Shown piece by piece: positions 1-7,676 of a DNA stretch of 64,000 bases (its first letter is position 1; the number at the start of each line of letters is the position of its first letter). The DNA lies in assembly GCA_036559705.1 (NCBI GenBank), contig DATBSP010000113.1:1-64000 (forward strand), read 5' to 3'. A program made the translations under genes and the position numbers. The stretch comes from Hyphomicrobium_A sp036559705. GTDB taxonomy: Bacteria; Pseudomonadota; Alphaproteobacteria; Rhizobiales; Hyphomicrobiaceae. Under the pieces are notes generated by a model. It had not been told where the DNA came from, searched no databases, and was given only the letters and a program-made list of their open reading frames with translations.

Positions 1-238
1 CATCCAAAGCCGCGCGGGCGCCTTGCGCCCCCGCTTCCGCCCACCCGTCGGCAAGCACTGCGGCATTCATGGCGCCAGCCGACGTTCCAGAAATAGCGTC
101 TATCCGCAGCTGCGGCTCTTCGAGCAAACGGTCGAGGACGCCCCATGTGAATGCACCATGGGAGCCGCCACCCTGCAATGCGAGGTCGATTAGCAGCGGC
201 TCACGGTCGGACTTCTTGCGAGGATCGGTGACCGGCAC
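1..238 (-). CDS. Patatin-like phospholipase, N-terminal part (gene runs off left edge)
   Basis: Reading the minus strand from 238 down to base 1 gives 79 codons without a stop, so the gene continues beyond the window. Residues 22-28 (QGGGSHG) look like the glycine-rich oxyanion loop. Residues 51-55 (GTSAG) are the GxSxG nucleophile elbow, with Ser53 the likely nucleophile of the Ser-Asp dyad; the Asp would lie outside the window. Family knowledge: such proteins are lipid acyl hydrolases. Substrate and location cannot be told from this piece. The GTG start at 238 is chosen because GGAG lies 7 nt before it; the residues ahead of the oxyanion loop are polar, with no signal peptide. The family assignment is firm, the start less so. 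Confidence 0.85.
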   Translation of the reverse strand, partial: MPVTDPRKKSDREPLLIDLALQGGGSHGAFTWGVLDRLLEEPQLRIDAISGTSAGAMNAAVLADGWAEAGAQGARAALD

Positions 239-410
239 CGCACCACTCCGGTTGCTGACCCCGCATCCGTTGATCGGAGCGGTGCAGGAAAACGCCACAC
301 CGAGACGGTATGCCGATCTCAGCCGAGGCGCTAGCCGAGTGCCATTAACCCTACGCCGTGGAAGATGCCGTCCCGCGCGTACAAGCATTGTCGGCGGATG
401 TGCTTCAGTT

Positions 411-524
411 GTCTCCTTTGACCCAAAGCTGACGTTTGCGGCGGCAAGCTCAATTGTCCGCTACTGGCCCATAGCTGACATTCGTGGCGACACGGTCGAC
501 GTCGGCTTCTGACCCTAAGCGGAC
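411..524. repeat. Three palindromic repeat units, about 45 bp period
   Basis: Three similar units of 23-24 bp lie at 411-433, 456-479 and 501-524. Read on the minus strand each has the form GTCNGCT, a GGGTCA-like centre, then AGNNGAC, so each is an imperfect inverted repeat. The rest of 239-596 shows no convincing gene: reading frames across it are low quality and reflect the repeats. From memory, such units are dispersed in intergenic regions of rhizobial genomes and give rise to spurious short peptides (ALGQ/GPKADI-like); I cannot search for that here. Function unknown. Confidence 0.6.
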
Positions 525-596
525 ACGGGCCAGAGCCCCGTGCCTGCATTAAGCCGAATAGACCGCGACCGGCAGGCCTGCGAGACACAGCCCCTG

Positions 597-818
597 TTAC
601 TGCTTTTGCGCCGCACGAGCGATCCGTATGTCGTCTGGATGATAGATGTCTTTCTGCAGGCATGTGGGACAGGTCAGAAAAGCTTCGTCACGCTGCGAGT
701 CCTTGTCCGCGTCGGGCGACAGGGCCTCCCCAAAGATCATCATGGTCTCGCATTGCGTGCAGGTGGCGACAAGATAGCTGTTGCCTGTGATGATCTCACT
801 CACGTGGTCATTCCTCAT
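597..818 (-). CDS. Small hypothetical protein with two CxxC pairs (zinc-ribbon-like)
   Basis: This encodes 73 residues. Two CxxC pairs, C20-T-Q-C23 and C50-P-T-C53, are spaced as in a small zinc ribbon; the rest is acidic and soluble, with no signal peptide or membrane segment. The ATG at 818 is chosen over an upstream in-frame start because AAGGGA sits about 4 nt before it. No family is recognised. Zinc binding is inferred from the cysteine pattern alone. It stands alone between the repeat cluster and a gene-poor stretch. Confidence 0.6.
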   Translation of the reverse strand: MRNDHVSEIITGNSYLVATCTQCETMMIFGEALSPDADKDSQRDEAFLTCPTCLQKDIYHPDDIRIARAAQKQ

Positions 819-1174
819 GAAGTCCCTTGCAGGCAAACTTGCGCTACCGGGGGCGACCCGTATCATTCGCTAATGCGGTCCAATCATTCCAAAAGGCCGC
901 GTGCGCCTGCGAAAGGATGCGGCGGCGCACACCATCGAAGGAACTAGGTCCGCGGAGGGGGGCGTGGTATTCCGTCCAACTCATGGTCCACCGCGCCCCT
1001 TCACGTCAGACTTTCGCCTGCGCACTGCTTCCTCGGCGTTTGCAGGCGCCGGAGAACACTGCCAGCACCAAAACCGCGCCGATCCACTCAAACGCAGCGG
1101 TGAGCCTCGCGGCTGCGATGCGTCGCCCGACTTCGCAGTGCTTTCGACTACGTTTGATGCCAGGAGGAAGATAG
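819..1174. other. Gene-poor stretch
   Basis: No reading frame here has both a credible start with a ribosome binding site and normal codon usage. A short hydrophobic reading on the minus strand (about 1110 down to 1010) resembles one membrane segment but lacks a start codon. No RNA gene or strong hairpin was noticed. Confidence 0.4.
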
Positions 1175-1411
1175 ATGCCGGTAAACTACGCCGAGATCGC
1201 AATTGGTAAGTGCTTTGCACTGCCCAACAACGATGTGCGGCAAGTCGTAGGGCTGGACCGTGGGAGCGTCTCGTATGTCGTGCGAGGGAAGCTGGCATTC
1301 CCATCTTGGGACCCGGCGGCATGGCAGATTACCAGCCTAGACGTCTTTGCCAAGGAGGTCAGCACCGAGGTGGCGGCCGATTGGCGAAGCGCCGGTACGC
1401 GGACGTTCTGA
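1175..1411 (+). CDS. Small hypothetical protein
   Basis: This encodes 78 residues, mostly polar, with no signal peptide, membrane segment or recognisable motif. The start is well supported by AGGAGGA a few bases before the ATG at 1175. The N-terminal half (CFALPNNDVRQVV, then a short beta-type stretch) looks like a small beta-rich domain, but I recognise no family. The downstream transglutaminase-like gene begins 149 bp later on the same strand, too far to claim an operon. Confidence 0.6.
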   Translation: MPVNYAEIAIGKCFALPNNDVRQVVGLDRGSVSYVVRGKLAFPSWDPAAWQITSLDVFAKEVSTEVAADWRSAGTRTF

Positions 1412-1560
1412 ACATGTCTGATCTCTCTCAAGAGCGGGCCGTCGCTCCGCGTGGGTATGATGCCCTCAAGTTTTCCGCATAAGCTGCCATCAATGGCTGC
1501 TCGGCAATCAGCACAGACCTTGCGTGGCGCAAGTGTTTCTGCAGCACAGGTGCCAAAGCG

Positions 1561-2382
1561 ATGAAACTACGTGTCGGCTACGAGCTGAAATACGCGTTCC
1601 CGCAACCGACACCCGCCATCTTGATGCTCAATATCCACTTCACGCGCGTCGCTGGGCTGGCTGCGCCCGACCACATCATCGTCAGTCCGCCCGTGCCGAT
1701 CTCGGGATACCGCGACGGGTTTGGCAACTGGTGCTGCAGAATCGTCGCGCCGCAAGGGAAGGTGAGCATCTCGACCAACGCCGTGGTGACCGACGCCGGC
1801 AAAGCCGATGCCGTAGTCCCGCATGCTGCCCAGGTTCCGGTCGAAGATCTGCCCGAAGAGGCGCTCGTTTTTCTACTCGCCAGCCGCTTCTGCGACAGCG
1901 ACCAGCTTCTTGACCTTGCGTGGAAGCTGTTTGGCCGCGCTAAACCCGGCTGGGGCCGTGTGCAAGCCATCTGCGATTTCGTCCATAAACACATAGAGTT
2001 TGGCTACTCGCACGCGAGCGTGACACGCACGGCGTCGGAAGCCTATGCGGAAAAGCGCGGTGTCTGCCGCGACTACGCACACCTTGCGGTTGCCTTCTGC
2101 CGCGCCCTGAACATTCCAGCCCGCTATTGCACCGGATACCTCGGCGACGTGGGTACGCCGCCACCGTACCCGCCCGGTGACTTCGCGGCATGGTTCGAGG
2201 CCTACATCGGCGGCCACTGGTATACGTTCGATCCGCGCAACAACGTGCCACGTATAGGTCGTGTCTTGATCGCACGCGGGCGCGATGCAGCAGACGTGGC
2301 CATGACCACCACCTTCGGGCCGAACAAGCTTGAAGGTTTCAAGGTGTGGACGGACGAAGTGCCGGACACCGCGGCCAACTGA
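1561..2382 (+). CDS. Transglutaminase-like domain protein
   Basis: This 273-residue protein has an N-terminal beta-rich part and a C-terminal transglutaminase-like (papain-fold) domain from about residue 130. The nucleophile motif GVCRDYAHL places the Cys at 169, and FDPRNN gives an Asp at 224. The position where the family usually has His (HAW.E) reads AAW (210-211), so the classical Cys-His-Asp triad is incomplete; related rhizobial proteins, from memory, have Ser or Ala here too. No signal peptide is present, so it is probably cytoplasmic. Bacterial members are usually proteases or of unknown function rather than cross-linkers. The ribosome binding site is weak. Downstream rsgA is convergent. 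Confidence 0.85.
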   Translation: MKLRVGYELKYAFPQPTPAILMLNIHFTRVAGLAAPDHIIVSPPVPISGYRDGFGNWCCRIVAPQGKVSISTNAVVTDAGKADAVVPHAAQVPVEDLPEEALVFLLASRFCDSDQLLDLAWKLFGRAKPGWGRVQAICDFVHKHIEFGYSHASVTRTASEAYAEKRGVCRDYAHLAVAFCRALNIPARYCTGYLGDVGTPPPYPPGDFAAWFEAYIGGHWYTFDPRNNVPRIGRVLIARGRDAADVAMTTTFGPNKLEGFKVWTDEVPDTAAN

Positions 2383-2418
2383 GCTGATCACAGTCAACAG
2401 GTCAGAAGCCGACCGGCG

Positions 2419-3393
2419 TTAGCGCGCATTCGACATTGCTTCGCGTGCCCGCCGCATGCAGCCGGCTACGCGTACGGCATCGAGATCGCCGCACTCAATC
2501 GCGGCGCGCACCGCGCACTTCGGCTCATTCTCGTGGCGGCAATTGCTGAATTTGCAGTTCAGCGCCAACGCCTCGATGTCCGCGAAATTTGTGTTGCCTT
2601 CGTTGTTCCTATTCCAGACTTCCACCCCGCGCATGCCGGGCGTATCGATGATGGAGCCGCCGCCAGGGCGCAAGAACAGTTGGCGATGCGTTGTCGTATG
2701 GCGACCGCGGCTGTCGTTCGCGCGAACTTCCTGCGTCGCTTGCGCGGCGCGGCCGAGCAGAGCGTTCGTCAAGGTCGACTTCCCGGCGCCAGAGGAGCCA
2801 ATGAGGCCGACGGTCCGGTTGTCAGCGAAATGCCGCTCGATACCAGAAAGGCGGTGAGCATGCGCGCTGACGGCATGAATAGGAACTCCCGGCGAAATCG
2901 TTGCGATCTGTTCCATCGCCCCGACGACATCATCCGTGAGGTCCGCCTTGTTGAGCACAATGACCGGAGTGGCAGAACTGTCTGCCACGAGCGCGAGCAG
3001 GCGCTCGATGCGCGGCATGTTGAGATCGCCATCCGGCGCCGTGACGATGAACACTACGTCGACATTGGCCGCCAGTAGCTGCGGCCGATCTTCGCCGGAC
3101 GCTTTGCGAACCAAAGCGCTGGTTCGCGGCAGCACTTCCTCGATGGTCGCCGGTCCGTCGCCGCTCCCCAGCCGCACCGCAACGAAATCGCCGACGCCTG
3201 CCAGATCCGAACGTTGTGCGGCCGCATTCCTCAGGCGCCCCGTTATCTCGGCCGAAAGCTCAACCGCATCAGTAGCAATCCTGAAGTGGGTGCGGTGCTC
3301 GCCGACGACACGGCCAGGTATCAGGCCATCTGCGGCACGCGGGGCGAAGTCCCTTTGCCGCTGGCCGCTCCAGCCCAATGCGTCAAGCGTCAT
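2419..3393 (-). CDS. rsgA: Small ribosomal subunit biogenesis GTPase RsgA
   Basis: RsgA is a circularly permuted GTPase that helps mature the 30S subunit. The motifs appear in permuted order: G4 NKAD at about 148-151, then the P-loop GSSGAGKS at 199-206, then DTPG at 250-253. An N-terminal OB-fold-like part precedes them. A C-terminal zinc knuckle follows, with C280, C285, H287 and C293. Length (324 aa) is normal. The ATG at 3393 is preferred over one 18 bp upstream because GAGG lies 7 nt before it. It is transcribed away from the groESL1 CIRCE region. Confidence 0.95.
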   Translation of the reverse strand: MTLDALGWSGQRQRDFAPRAADGLIPGRVVGEHRTHFRIATDAVELSAEITGRLRNAAAQRSDLAGVGDFVAVRLGSGDGPATIEEVLPRTSALVRKASGEDRPQLLAANVDVVFIVTAPDGDLNMPRIERLLALVADSSATPVIVLNKADLTDDVVGAMEQIATISPGVPIHAVSAHAHRLSGIERHFADNRTVGLIGSSGAGKSTLTNALLGRAAQATQEVRANDSRGRHTTTHRQLFLRPGGGSIIDTPGMRGVEVWNRNNEGNTNFADIEALALNCKFSNCRHENEPKCAVRAAIECGDLDAVRVAGCMRRAREAMSNAR

Positions 3394-3432
3394 GCAGTTA
3401 CCTCGGGGCATTTTTGGATAACGAAAGCATCA

Positions 3433-3459
3433 TTAGCACTCTTGGCAGGTAAGTGCTAA
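3433..3459 (+). promoter_or_regulatory. CIRCE operator (HrcA binding site) of groESL1
   Basis: The sequence is TTAGCACTC, 9 nt, AAGTGCTAA. This is the CIRCE inverted repeat (TTAGCACTC-N9-GAGTGCTAA) with one mismatch in the right arm. It lies 87 bp before the groES1 start. CIRCE is the site for the heat-shock repressor HrcA, so groESL1 is very likely HrcA-controlled. No hrcA gene is in the window. Confidence 0.92.
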
Positions 3460-3545
3460 GAGATACGACCGTGCCAACGAGGGCTGTTTCTAAACGCCCC
3501 GAAATTGCGCACCGCAACCCCCAAAACAGAGATTTGAGGATTTCA

Positions 3546-3860
3546 ATGAAATTCCGGCCCTTGCACGACCGCGTCGTCGTTAAGCGACTCGAGGAGGATA
3601 GCAAAAGCGCGGGCGGCATCATCATTCCAGATACCGTCAAGGAAAAGCCGATGCGCGGCGAGGTCATCGCCGTTGGCCCGGGCGTGCGCGACGAGAGCGG
3701 CAAGATCAACGCGCCAGACGTCAAAGCCGGTGACACGGTGCTGTTCGGCAAGTGGTCAGGCACCGAGGTGAAGATCGACGGCGATGATCTCCTTATCATG
3801 AAAGAGAGCGACATCCTCGGCGTCATCGAGGGCACGGCGAAGATAAAGGCCGCCGCCTAG
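3546..3860 (+). CDS. groES: Co-chaperonin GroES, copy 1
   Basis: This is the 10 kDa lid of the GroEL folding chamber, 104 residues. The N-terminal MKFRPLHDRVVVKR is typical. The mobile loop region SAGGIIIPDT and the C-terminal KESDILGVIEG are both present. The ATG at 3546 has GAGG 7 nt upstream; an in-frame extension upstream overlaps the CIRCE region and is rejected. groEL follows after 44 bp, forming a bicistronic operon. A second groES lies at 42257-42571. Confidence 0.97.
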   Translation: MKFRPLHDRVVVKRLEEDSKSAGGIIIPDTVKEKPMRGEVIAVGPGVRDESGKINAPDVKAGDTVLFGKWSGTEVKIDGDDLLIMKESDILGVIEGTAKIKAAA

Positions 3861-3904
3861 CTCTGACTGCGCCGATTCCCCCATCCTTTTAGGAGTTGCT
3901 CCAC

Positions 3905-5542
3905 ATGACCTCTAAAGACGTCAAGTTCGGCCAAGACGCCCGCGATCGCATGTTGCGCGGCGTCGACATTCTTGCCAACGCTGTGAAAGTCACGCTCGGC
4001 CCCAAGGGGCGTAACGTCGTGCTCGACAAGTCGTACGGCGCGCCGCGCATCACCAAGGATGGCGTTACGGTCGCCAAGGAAATCGAACTTGAAGACAAGT
4101 TCGAGAACATGGGCGCCCAGATGCTGAAGGAGGTCGCTTCAAAGACCTCCGATCTCGCCGGCGACGGCACCACCACCGCCACCGTTCTCGCTCAGGCGAT
4201 CATTAAGGAGGGCGCCAAGTCGGTTGCGGCCGGTGCCAATCCGATGGATCTGCGTCGCGGCATCGACCAGGCGGTCGCCGCGGTTGTCGACGAGCTAAAG
4301 ACGAAGGCCAAGAAGGTTACTTCCAACGCCGAGATCGCTCAGGTCGGCACCATCTCGTCGAACGGCGATGCCGAGATCGGCGCCAAACTCGCCGAGGCCA
4401 TGAAGCGCGTCGGCAATGAGGGCGTCATCACCATAGAAGAGAGCAAGAGCCTGGAGACAGAGCTCGAGGTCGTCGAGGGCATGCAGTTTGACCGCGGATA
4501 TCTCTCGCCGTACTTCATCACCAACGCCGAGAAGATGCTGGTTGAGCTGGAAGACCCCTACATCCTGATCCACGAGAAGAAGCTCGGCGGTCTGCAAACA
4601 CTGCTGCCGCTGCTTGAAGCAGTCGTGCAGTCCGGCAAACCGCTGGTCATCATCGCCGAGGATGTCGAAGGCGAGGCCCTGGCAACGCTTGTCGTCAACA
4701 AGTTGCGCGGTGGCCTCAAGGTCGCTGCCGTCAAGGCTCCAGGCTTCGGCGATCGCCGCAAGGCCATGCTGGAGGACATCGCCACCATCACCGGGGGGCA
4801 AACGATCTCGGAAGATCTCGGCATCAAGCTCGAGAACGTGACGCTGGAGATGCTCGGCCGCGCCAAAAAGGTGACGATCAACAAGGAAGACACCATCATC
4901 GTCGACGGCGCCGGCAAGAAAGCCGACATCGAGACGCGCATCAAGCAGATCAAGGCGCAGATCGAGGAGACCACCTCGGACTACGACAAGGAGAAGCTGC
5001 AGGAGCGTCTCGCCAAACTAGCCGGCGGTGTCGCCGTCATCAAAGTCGGCGGTGCCACCGAGGTTGAGGTGAAGGAGCGCAAGGATCGGGTTGATGACGC
5101 GCTACATGCCACGCGCGCAGCCGTCGAGGAAGGCATCGTGCCGGGCGGCGGCGTTGCGTTGCTCCGCGCCATCAAGGCTCTCGAGGCTTTGAAGCCCGTC
5201 AACGACGACCAGAAGACGGGGATTTCCATCGTGCGCAAGGCGCTGCAAGCCCCGTCGAGGCAGATCTTCACCAATGCAGGCGAGGACGGTTCTGTAATTG
5301 TCGGCAAGATACTGGAGAACGCAACGTACGCTTTCGGCTTCAACGCGCAGACCGGCGCCTACGGCGATCTCGTCGCTCAGGGCGTGATCGACCCCGCCAA
5401 GGTCGTGCGCTGCGCACTGCAGGACGCGGCATCGGTCGCGGGTCTGCTAATTACGACGGAAGCAATGATCGCCGAGCTGCCGAAGAAGGAAGGCGGCCAC
5501 GCTGGCATGCCAGGCGGCGGCATGGGCGGCATGGATTACTAA
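3905..5542 (+). CDS. groEL: Chaperonin GroEL, copy 1
   Basis: This 60 kDa chaperonin subunit (545 aa) forms the double heptameric ring that folds proteins with GroES and ATP. The ATP-binding segment GDGTTTATVLAQ lies near residue 87, and the Gly/Met-rich tail ends in GGMGGMDY. The start at 3905 is preceded by AGGAG. It is cotranscribed with groES1 under CIRCE. A close paralogue lies at 42620-44266; differences are scattered and both look intact. Confidence 0.97.
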   Translation: MTSKDVKFGQDARDRMLRGVDILANAVKVTLGPKGRNVVLDKSYGAPRITKDGVTVAKEIELEDKFENMGAQMLKEVASKTSDLAGDGTTTATVLAQAIIKEGAKSVAAGANPMDLRRGIDQAVAAVVDELKTKAKKVTSNAEIAQVGTISSNGDAEIGAKLAEAMKRVGNEGVITIEESKSLETELEVVEGMQFDRGYLSPYFITNAEKMLVELEDPYILIHEKKLGGLQTLLPLLEAVVQSGKPLVIIAEDVEGEALATLVVNKLRGGLKVAAVKAPGFGDRRKAMLEDIATITGGQTISEDLGIKLENVTLEMLGRAKKVTINKEDTIIVDGAGKKADIETRIKQIKAQIEETTSDYDKEKLQERLAKLAGGVAVIKVGGATEVEVKERKDRVDDALHATRAAVEEGIVPGGGVALLRAIKALEALKPVNDDQKTGISIVRKALQAPSRQIFTNAGEDGSVIVGKILENATYAFGFNAQTGAYGDLVAQGVIDPAKVVRCALQDAASVAGLLITTEAMIAELPKKEGGHAGMPGGGMGGMDY

Positions 5543-5568
5543 GGCCAACTCGATTGCCGCAACGGAAA

Positions 5569-5589
5569 GCCCCGGCATAGCGCCGGGGC
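5569..5589 (+). terminator. GC hairpin after groEL1
   Basis: A perfect 8-bp stem (GCCCCGGC/GCCGGGGC) with a 5-nt loop lies 27 bp after the groEL1 stop. There is no long T-run after it, so its strength as an intrinsic terminator is uncertain. Confidence 0.5.
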
Positions 5590-5684
5590 CTTCTGTCGGC
5601 TTGCAGTACGAGCGCTGGTCGCTGCGGCGCCAGTCGTTTTCCTGCGAGGATTGATCGACGGCTCATTTTTTGACGGAGGTGGTT

Positions 5685-5963
5685 ATGGACAAGCAGGCAA
5701 TGCTCGAGGAACTGCGACGCGTCGGTGACGATTTCCGAAGAGTCGAAAAGACCATTGTCGGGTTGAAAAATTTGCTCGCCGAGTCGGGTTTGACGGCAGT
5801 ATCTCGGGCCAGAGCGGAGGCCATGTGGACCTCCAACTCTGCCCAACTGATGCGCCTCGGCCAACGAAGGCTTGAGTTCGACGTTACCCCATCCCTTGAG
5901 GTCGAACCCGCTCCCAAGCCGGCTCTGGCACGCGACACCTGGGTCGGCAATGTCCAGCCATAA
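5685..5963 (+). CDS. Small hypothetical protein, helical
   Basis: This encodes 92 residues. Residues 1-40 form a charged amphipathic helix or short coiled coil; the C-terminal third is Pro-rich. No known family is recognised. GGAGG 5 nt before the ATG at 5685 decides the start against an upstream TTG. Its end overlaps the next gene by 14 bp, implying translational coupling. It is the first of four small unknown genes downstream of groESL1. Confidence 0.65.
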   Translation: MDKQAMLEELRRVGDDFRRVEKTIVGLKNLLAESGLTAVSRARAEAMWTSNSAQLMRLGQRRLEFDVTPSLEVEPAPKPALARDTWVGNVQP

Positions 5964-6156
5964 GTTCAGGGTAGGGCAGACGGTCGGATACGCGCGGTCG
6001 CATATCGGGATGGTGCCATCGGCGCGCTCTTACAAGATCGTGCAACTGATGCCGACTGAAGGCCGCGAAAGGCTCTATCGCATAAAGGCAGTCGCGGAGG
6101 TGTTCGAGCGCGTGGCTCGTGAAAGCGAGCTGTCAATTGGGACTGCAGCGGAGTAA
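5950..6156 (+). CDS. Small hypothetical protein, KFRVGQTV...YRIKA type
   Basis: This encodes 68 residues. A beta-rich pattern KFRVGQTV, then YKIVQLMP, then YRIKAVAEVFERVARESEL resembles short rhizobial hypothetical proteins whose small barrel-like fold I know only by pattern; no function is established. The start ATG lies inside the 3' end of the preceding gene (14-bp overlap), so the two are probably translated together. No signal peptide or membrane segment. Confidence 0.65.
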   Translation: MSSHKFRVGQTVGYARSHIGMVPSARSYKIVQLMPTEGRERLYRIKAVAEVFERVARESELSIGTAAE

Positions 6157-6204
6157 CGACCACAACGTTTTTGCGCAGATTCAAGCAACAGCGGGAGAGC
6201 GGCC

Positions 6205-6426
6205 ATGGATGGTCCCCAGCAAAAGGAAATTGGCCGCCTACGGGCCGAGGCTCAGAGTGTTCTCCGCCAAGTCAAGGCCATATCCGCAGACGCCGAAGCC
6301 GCTTTGCGTGACGGCAATCTCACCCCCGCCCAAGATGAGCGCGCCAAGGCGCGATTGATTGAGTTGAACGGTCGCCTCGTTCCCCTGTATGCGCGTATGC
6401 AAGAGCTCGGCGCCACACCGGACTGA
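6205..6426 (+). CDS. Small hypothetical coiled-coil protein
   Basis: This encodes 73 residues, nearly all helix-forming and charged. Heptad-like spacing of Leu, Val and Ile across residues 8-65 suggests a helical hairpin or coiled coil. GGGAGAG lies upstream of the ATG. No family recognised. It sits between two other small unknown genes on the same strand. Confidence 0.6.
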   Translation: MDGPQQKEIGRLRAEAQSVLRQVKAISADAEAALRDGNLTPAQDERAKARLIELNGRLVPLYARMQELGATPD

Positions 6427-6475
6427 CCTTGTTTGCAGGCCCGGCCGGCCGCCCAGGCGCAAGTTCGGAGGGAGC

Positions 6476-6895
6476 ATGAAGCGCAATGAACGCCTCGACA
6501 CGGCGATACGAACTGCCATCGAGACGGCAGGATGTCTTGATGAGGATCAGTTGGCCGCGTCAGTGGCCCGCGCGCTCCGCAAGGAAGGCATGCTGTCCAT
6601 CACTGCAGAATCGGTGATCGCCTACCTTGAGGTGCACGGCGCCGACATCCTCGGACCACCGGTGCAAGCCACCCAACTGGAAATCGACTTCGTTCATATC
6701 CAACAACGATTGGCGAGCCGCATCGGGGCAGGTGAAAACGGTCTACCTCAAGTACTGGCGCGCGGGCTTGCGGTTGAGGACCCGGTAGCGGTTGCATTGG
6801 CGGCCGTACTCCAGAAGCAGCCGGCCGGGGAGTTCAAGATAACCGATGAGCTGCTGTCATTATTGCGCGCGGCCGAGGCCAAGCTCCTGCAGTGA
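6476..6895 (+). CDS. Hypothetical protein
   Basis: This encodes 139 residues of mixed helical content, with no signal peptide, membrane segment or motif I recognise. The ATG at 6476 is chosen because GGAGGG lies directly upstream; an in-frame extension to 6389 lacks such a site. Codon use matches the host genes. It is the last of four unknown genes downstream of groESL1. Confidence 0.6.
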   Translation: MKRNERLDTAIRTAIETAGCLDEDQLAASVARALRKEGMLSITAESVIAYLEVHGADILGPPVQATQLEIDFVHIQQRLASRIGAGENGLPQVLARGLAVEDPVAVALAAVLQKQPAGEFKITDELLSLLRAAEAKLLQ

Positions 6896-6972
6896 GATCG
6901 GCTGCTAGCTCGTCACCCGATTATCGAACGAGGAGTATTTTCCGTAGCAACTCCGGTCAGCAGGAGACAAAC

Positions 6973-7216
6973 ATGAGCCTGGACAACACCTCACACCCCG
7001 GTAGGCCGGGCCTCGACGAGCTCCGTCGCGCTACGCGCTGCGGGTCGGCGAGATTGACGTGATGGTGGTCAGATGGGGTGCTATCGCTGCCAGGCGCGAT
7101 GTTGGGCCACAACGTCGACCCGGCTCGGGCGGCCTGGCTGAAGGACATGTTCCTGCCGCCGGACGTGCTCGAGTGGGCGCTGTGGTCGTGGTGCGTAGCG
7201 GCGGAACGCGGCTGCA
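6973..7216 (+). pseudogene. Decayed MBL-fold hydrolase gene, frameshifted and truncated
   Basis: Pieces of one protein appear in alternating frames. MSLDNTSH...LDELRR in frame 1 is followed by RYALRVGEIDVMVV in frame 3. SDGVLSLPGAMLGHNVDP and a WLKDMFLPPDVLEWAL-like piece come next in frame 1, then VVVVRSGG in frame 3. Joined, they match the N-terminal portion of MBL-fold metallo-hydrolases. Frame changes occur near 7028, 7066 and 7181. The metal-binding HxHxDH region is missing, because the sequence passes into a small membrane protein gene. So this is a remnant, not a working enzyme. Confidence 0.65.
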
Positions 7217-7255
7217 GATGGATCACTACGCCGCCAGCGAGGAACAGCCCTCGTA

Positions 7256-7462
7256 TTGGCGCTGCTCCTTGGTTTCCTCGCCTGGCCCATCTTGTTCATG
7301 ATCAGAACCTGGAATTCGGTCGAAGGCACCATGGGTGTTCACCAGTGGATTGCGATGATCCTCGGGGTGGTGTTCTCCTGCGTCGTGGGATTTGGCCTGA
7401 TGGGCGCGATGTTCTTCAGCAGTCGCCAGGGTTACGACGATCCGCCGCAGTTTGTTCAATGA
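7256..7462 (+). CDS. Small membrane protein, two membrane segments
   Basis: This encodes 68 residues with two hydrophobic helices, about residues 2-17 (ALLLGFLAWPILFMI) and 30-53 (WIAMILGVVFSCVVGFGL). It ends in a polar RQGYDDPPQF tail. No function is known. The start is TTG at 7256 as the sequence stands. A better N-terminus (ATG at 7218, MDHYAASEE) lies in another frame, one base deletion away near 7246, so this gene may also be frameshifted. Confidence 0.5.
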   Translation: MALLLGFLAWPILFMIRTWNSVEGTMGVHQWIAMILGVVFSCVVGFGLMGAMFFSSRQGYDDPPQFVQ

Positions 7463-7676
7463 CTTCGCCTGCACTCAGCAAGAAGCCTGGCGCCTCGCAA
7501 AAGAAAGCCCCTGCAGACGCGTGCACGCTGGGGCCGGCCCTCGTGGAGGGTCTTGACGCGGAACGGGGAAGATGCCCGCGTCGGGGTGGAGATGTCGCTT
7601 CGCCAAGGGCTGGGTGATATGGTTGGCAAAGAACGAGTTTAGCTGGAATCATGACGCACGCATTCCTGCCGATGCA

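Noticed and set aside
239..596. Open frames across the palindromic repeat cluster on both strands
   Set aside because: They lack ribosome binding sites and their peptides only reflect the repeats.
981..1140. Hydrophobic minus-strand peptide resembling a small membrane protein
   Set aside because: No start codon in that frame and an in-frame upstream region without coding character.
3442..3467. Possible sigma-70 promoter TTGGCA/GATACG at the groESL1 CIRCE
   Set aside because: The spacer would be only 14 nt, so the boxes are not convincing.
7459..7617. 52-codon frame overlapping the stop of the small membrane protein (ATGA)
   Set aside because: Low-complexity, no recognisable motif and no own ribosome binding site; kept out as too weak.
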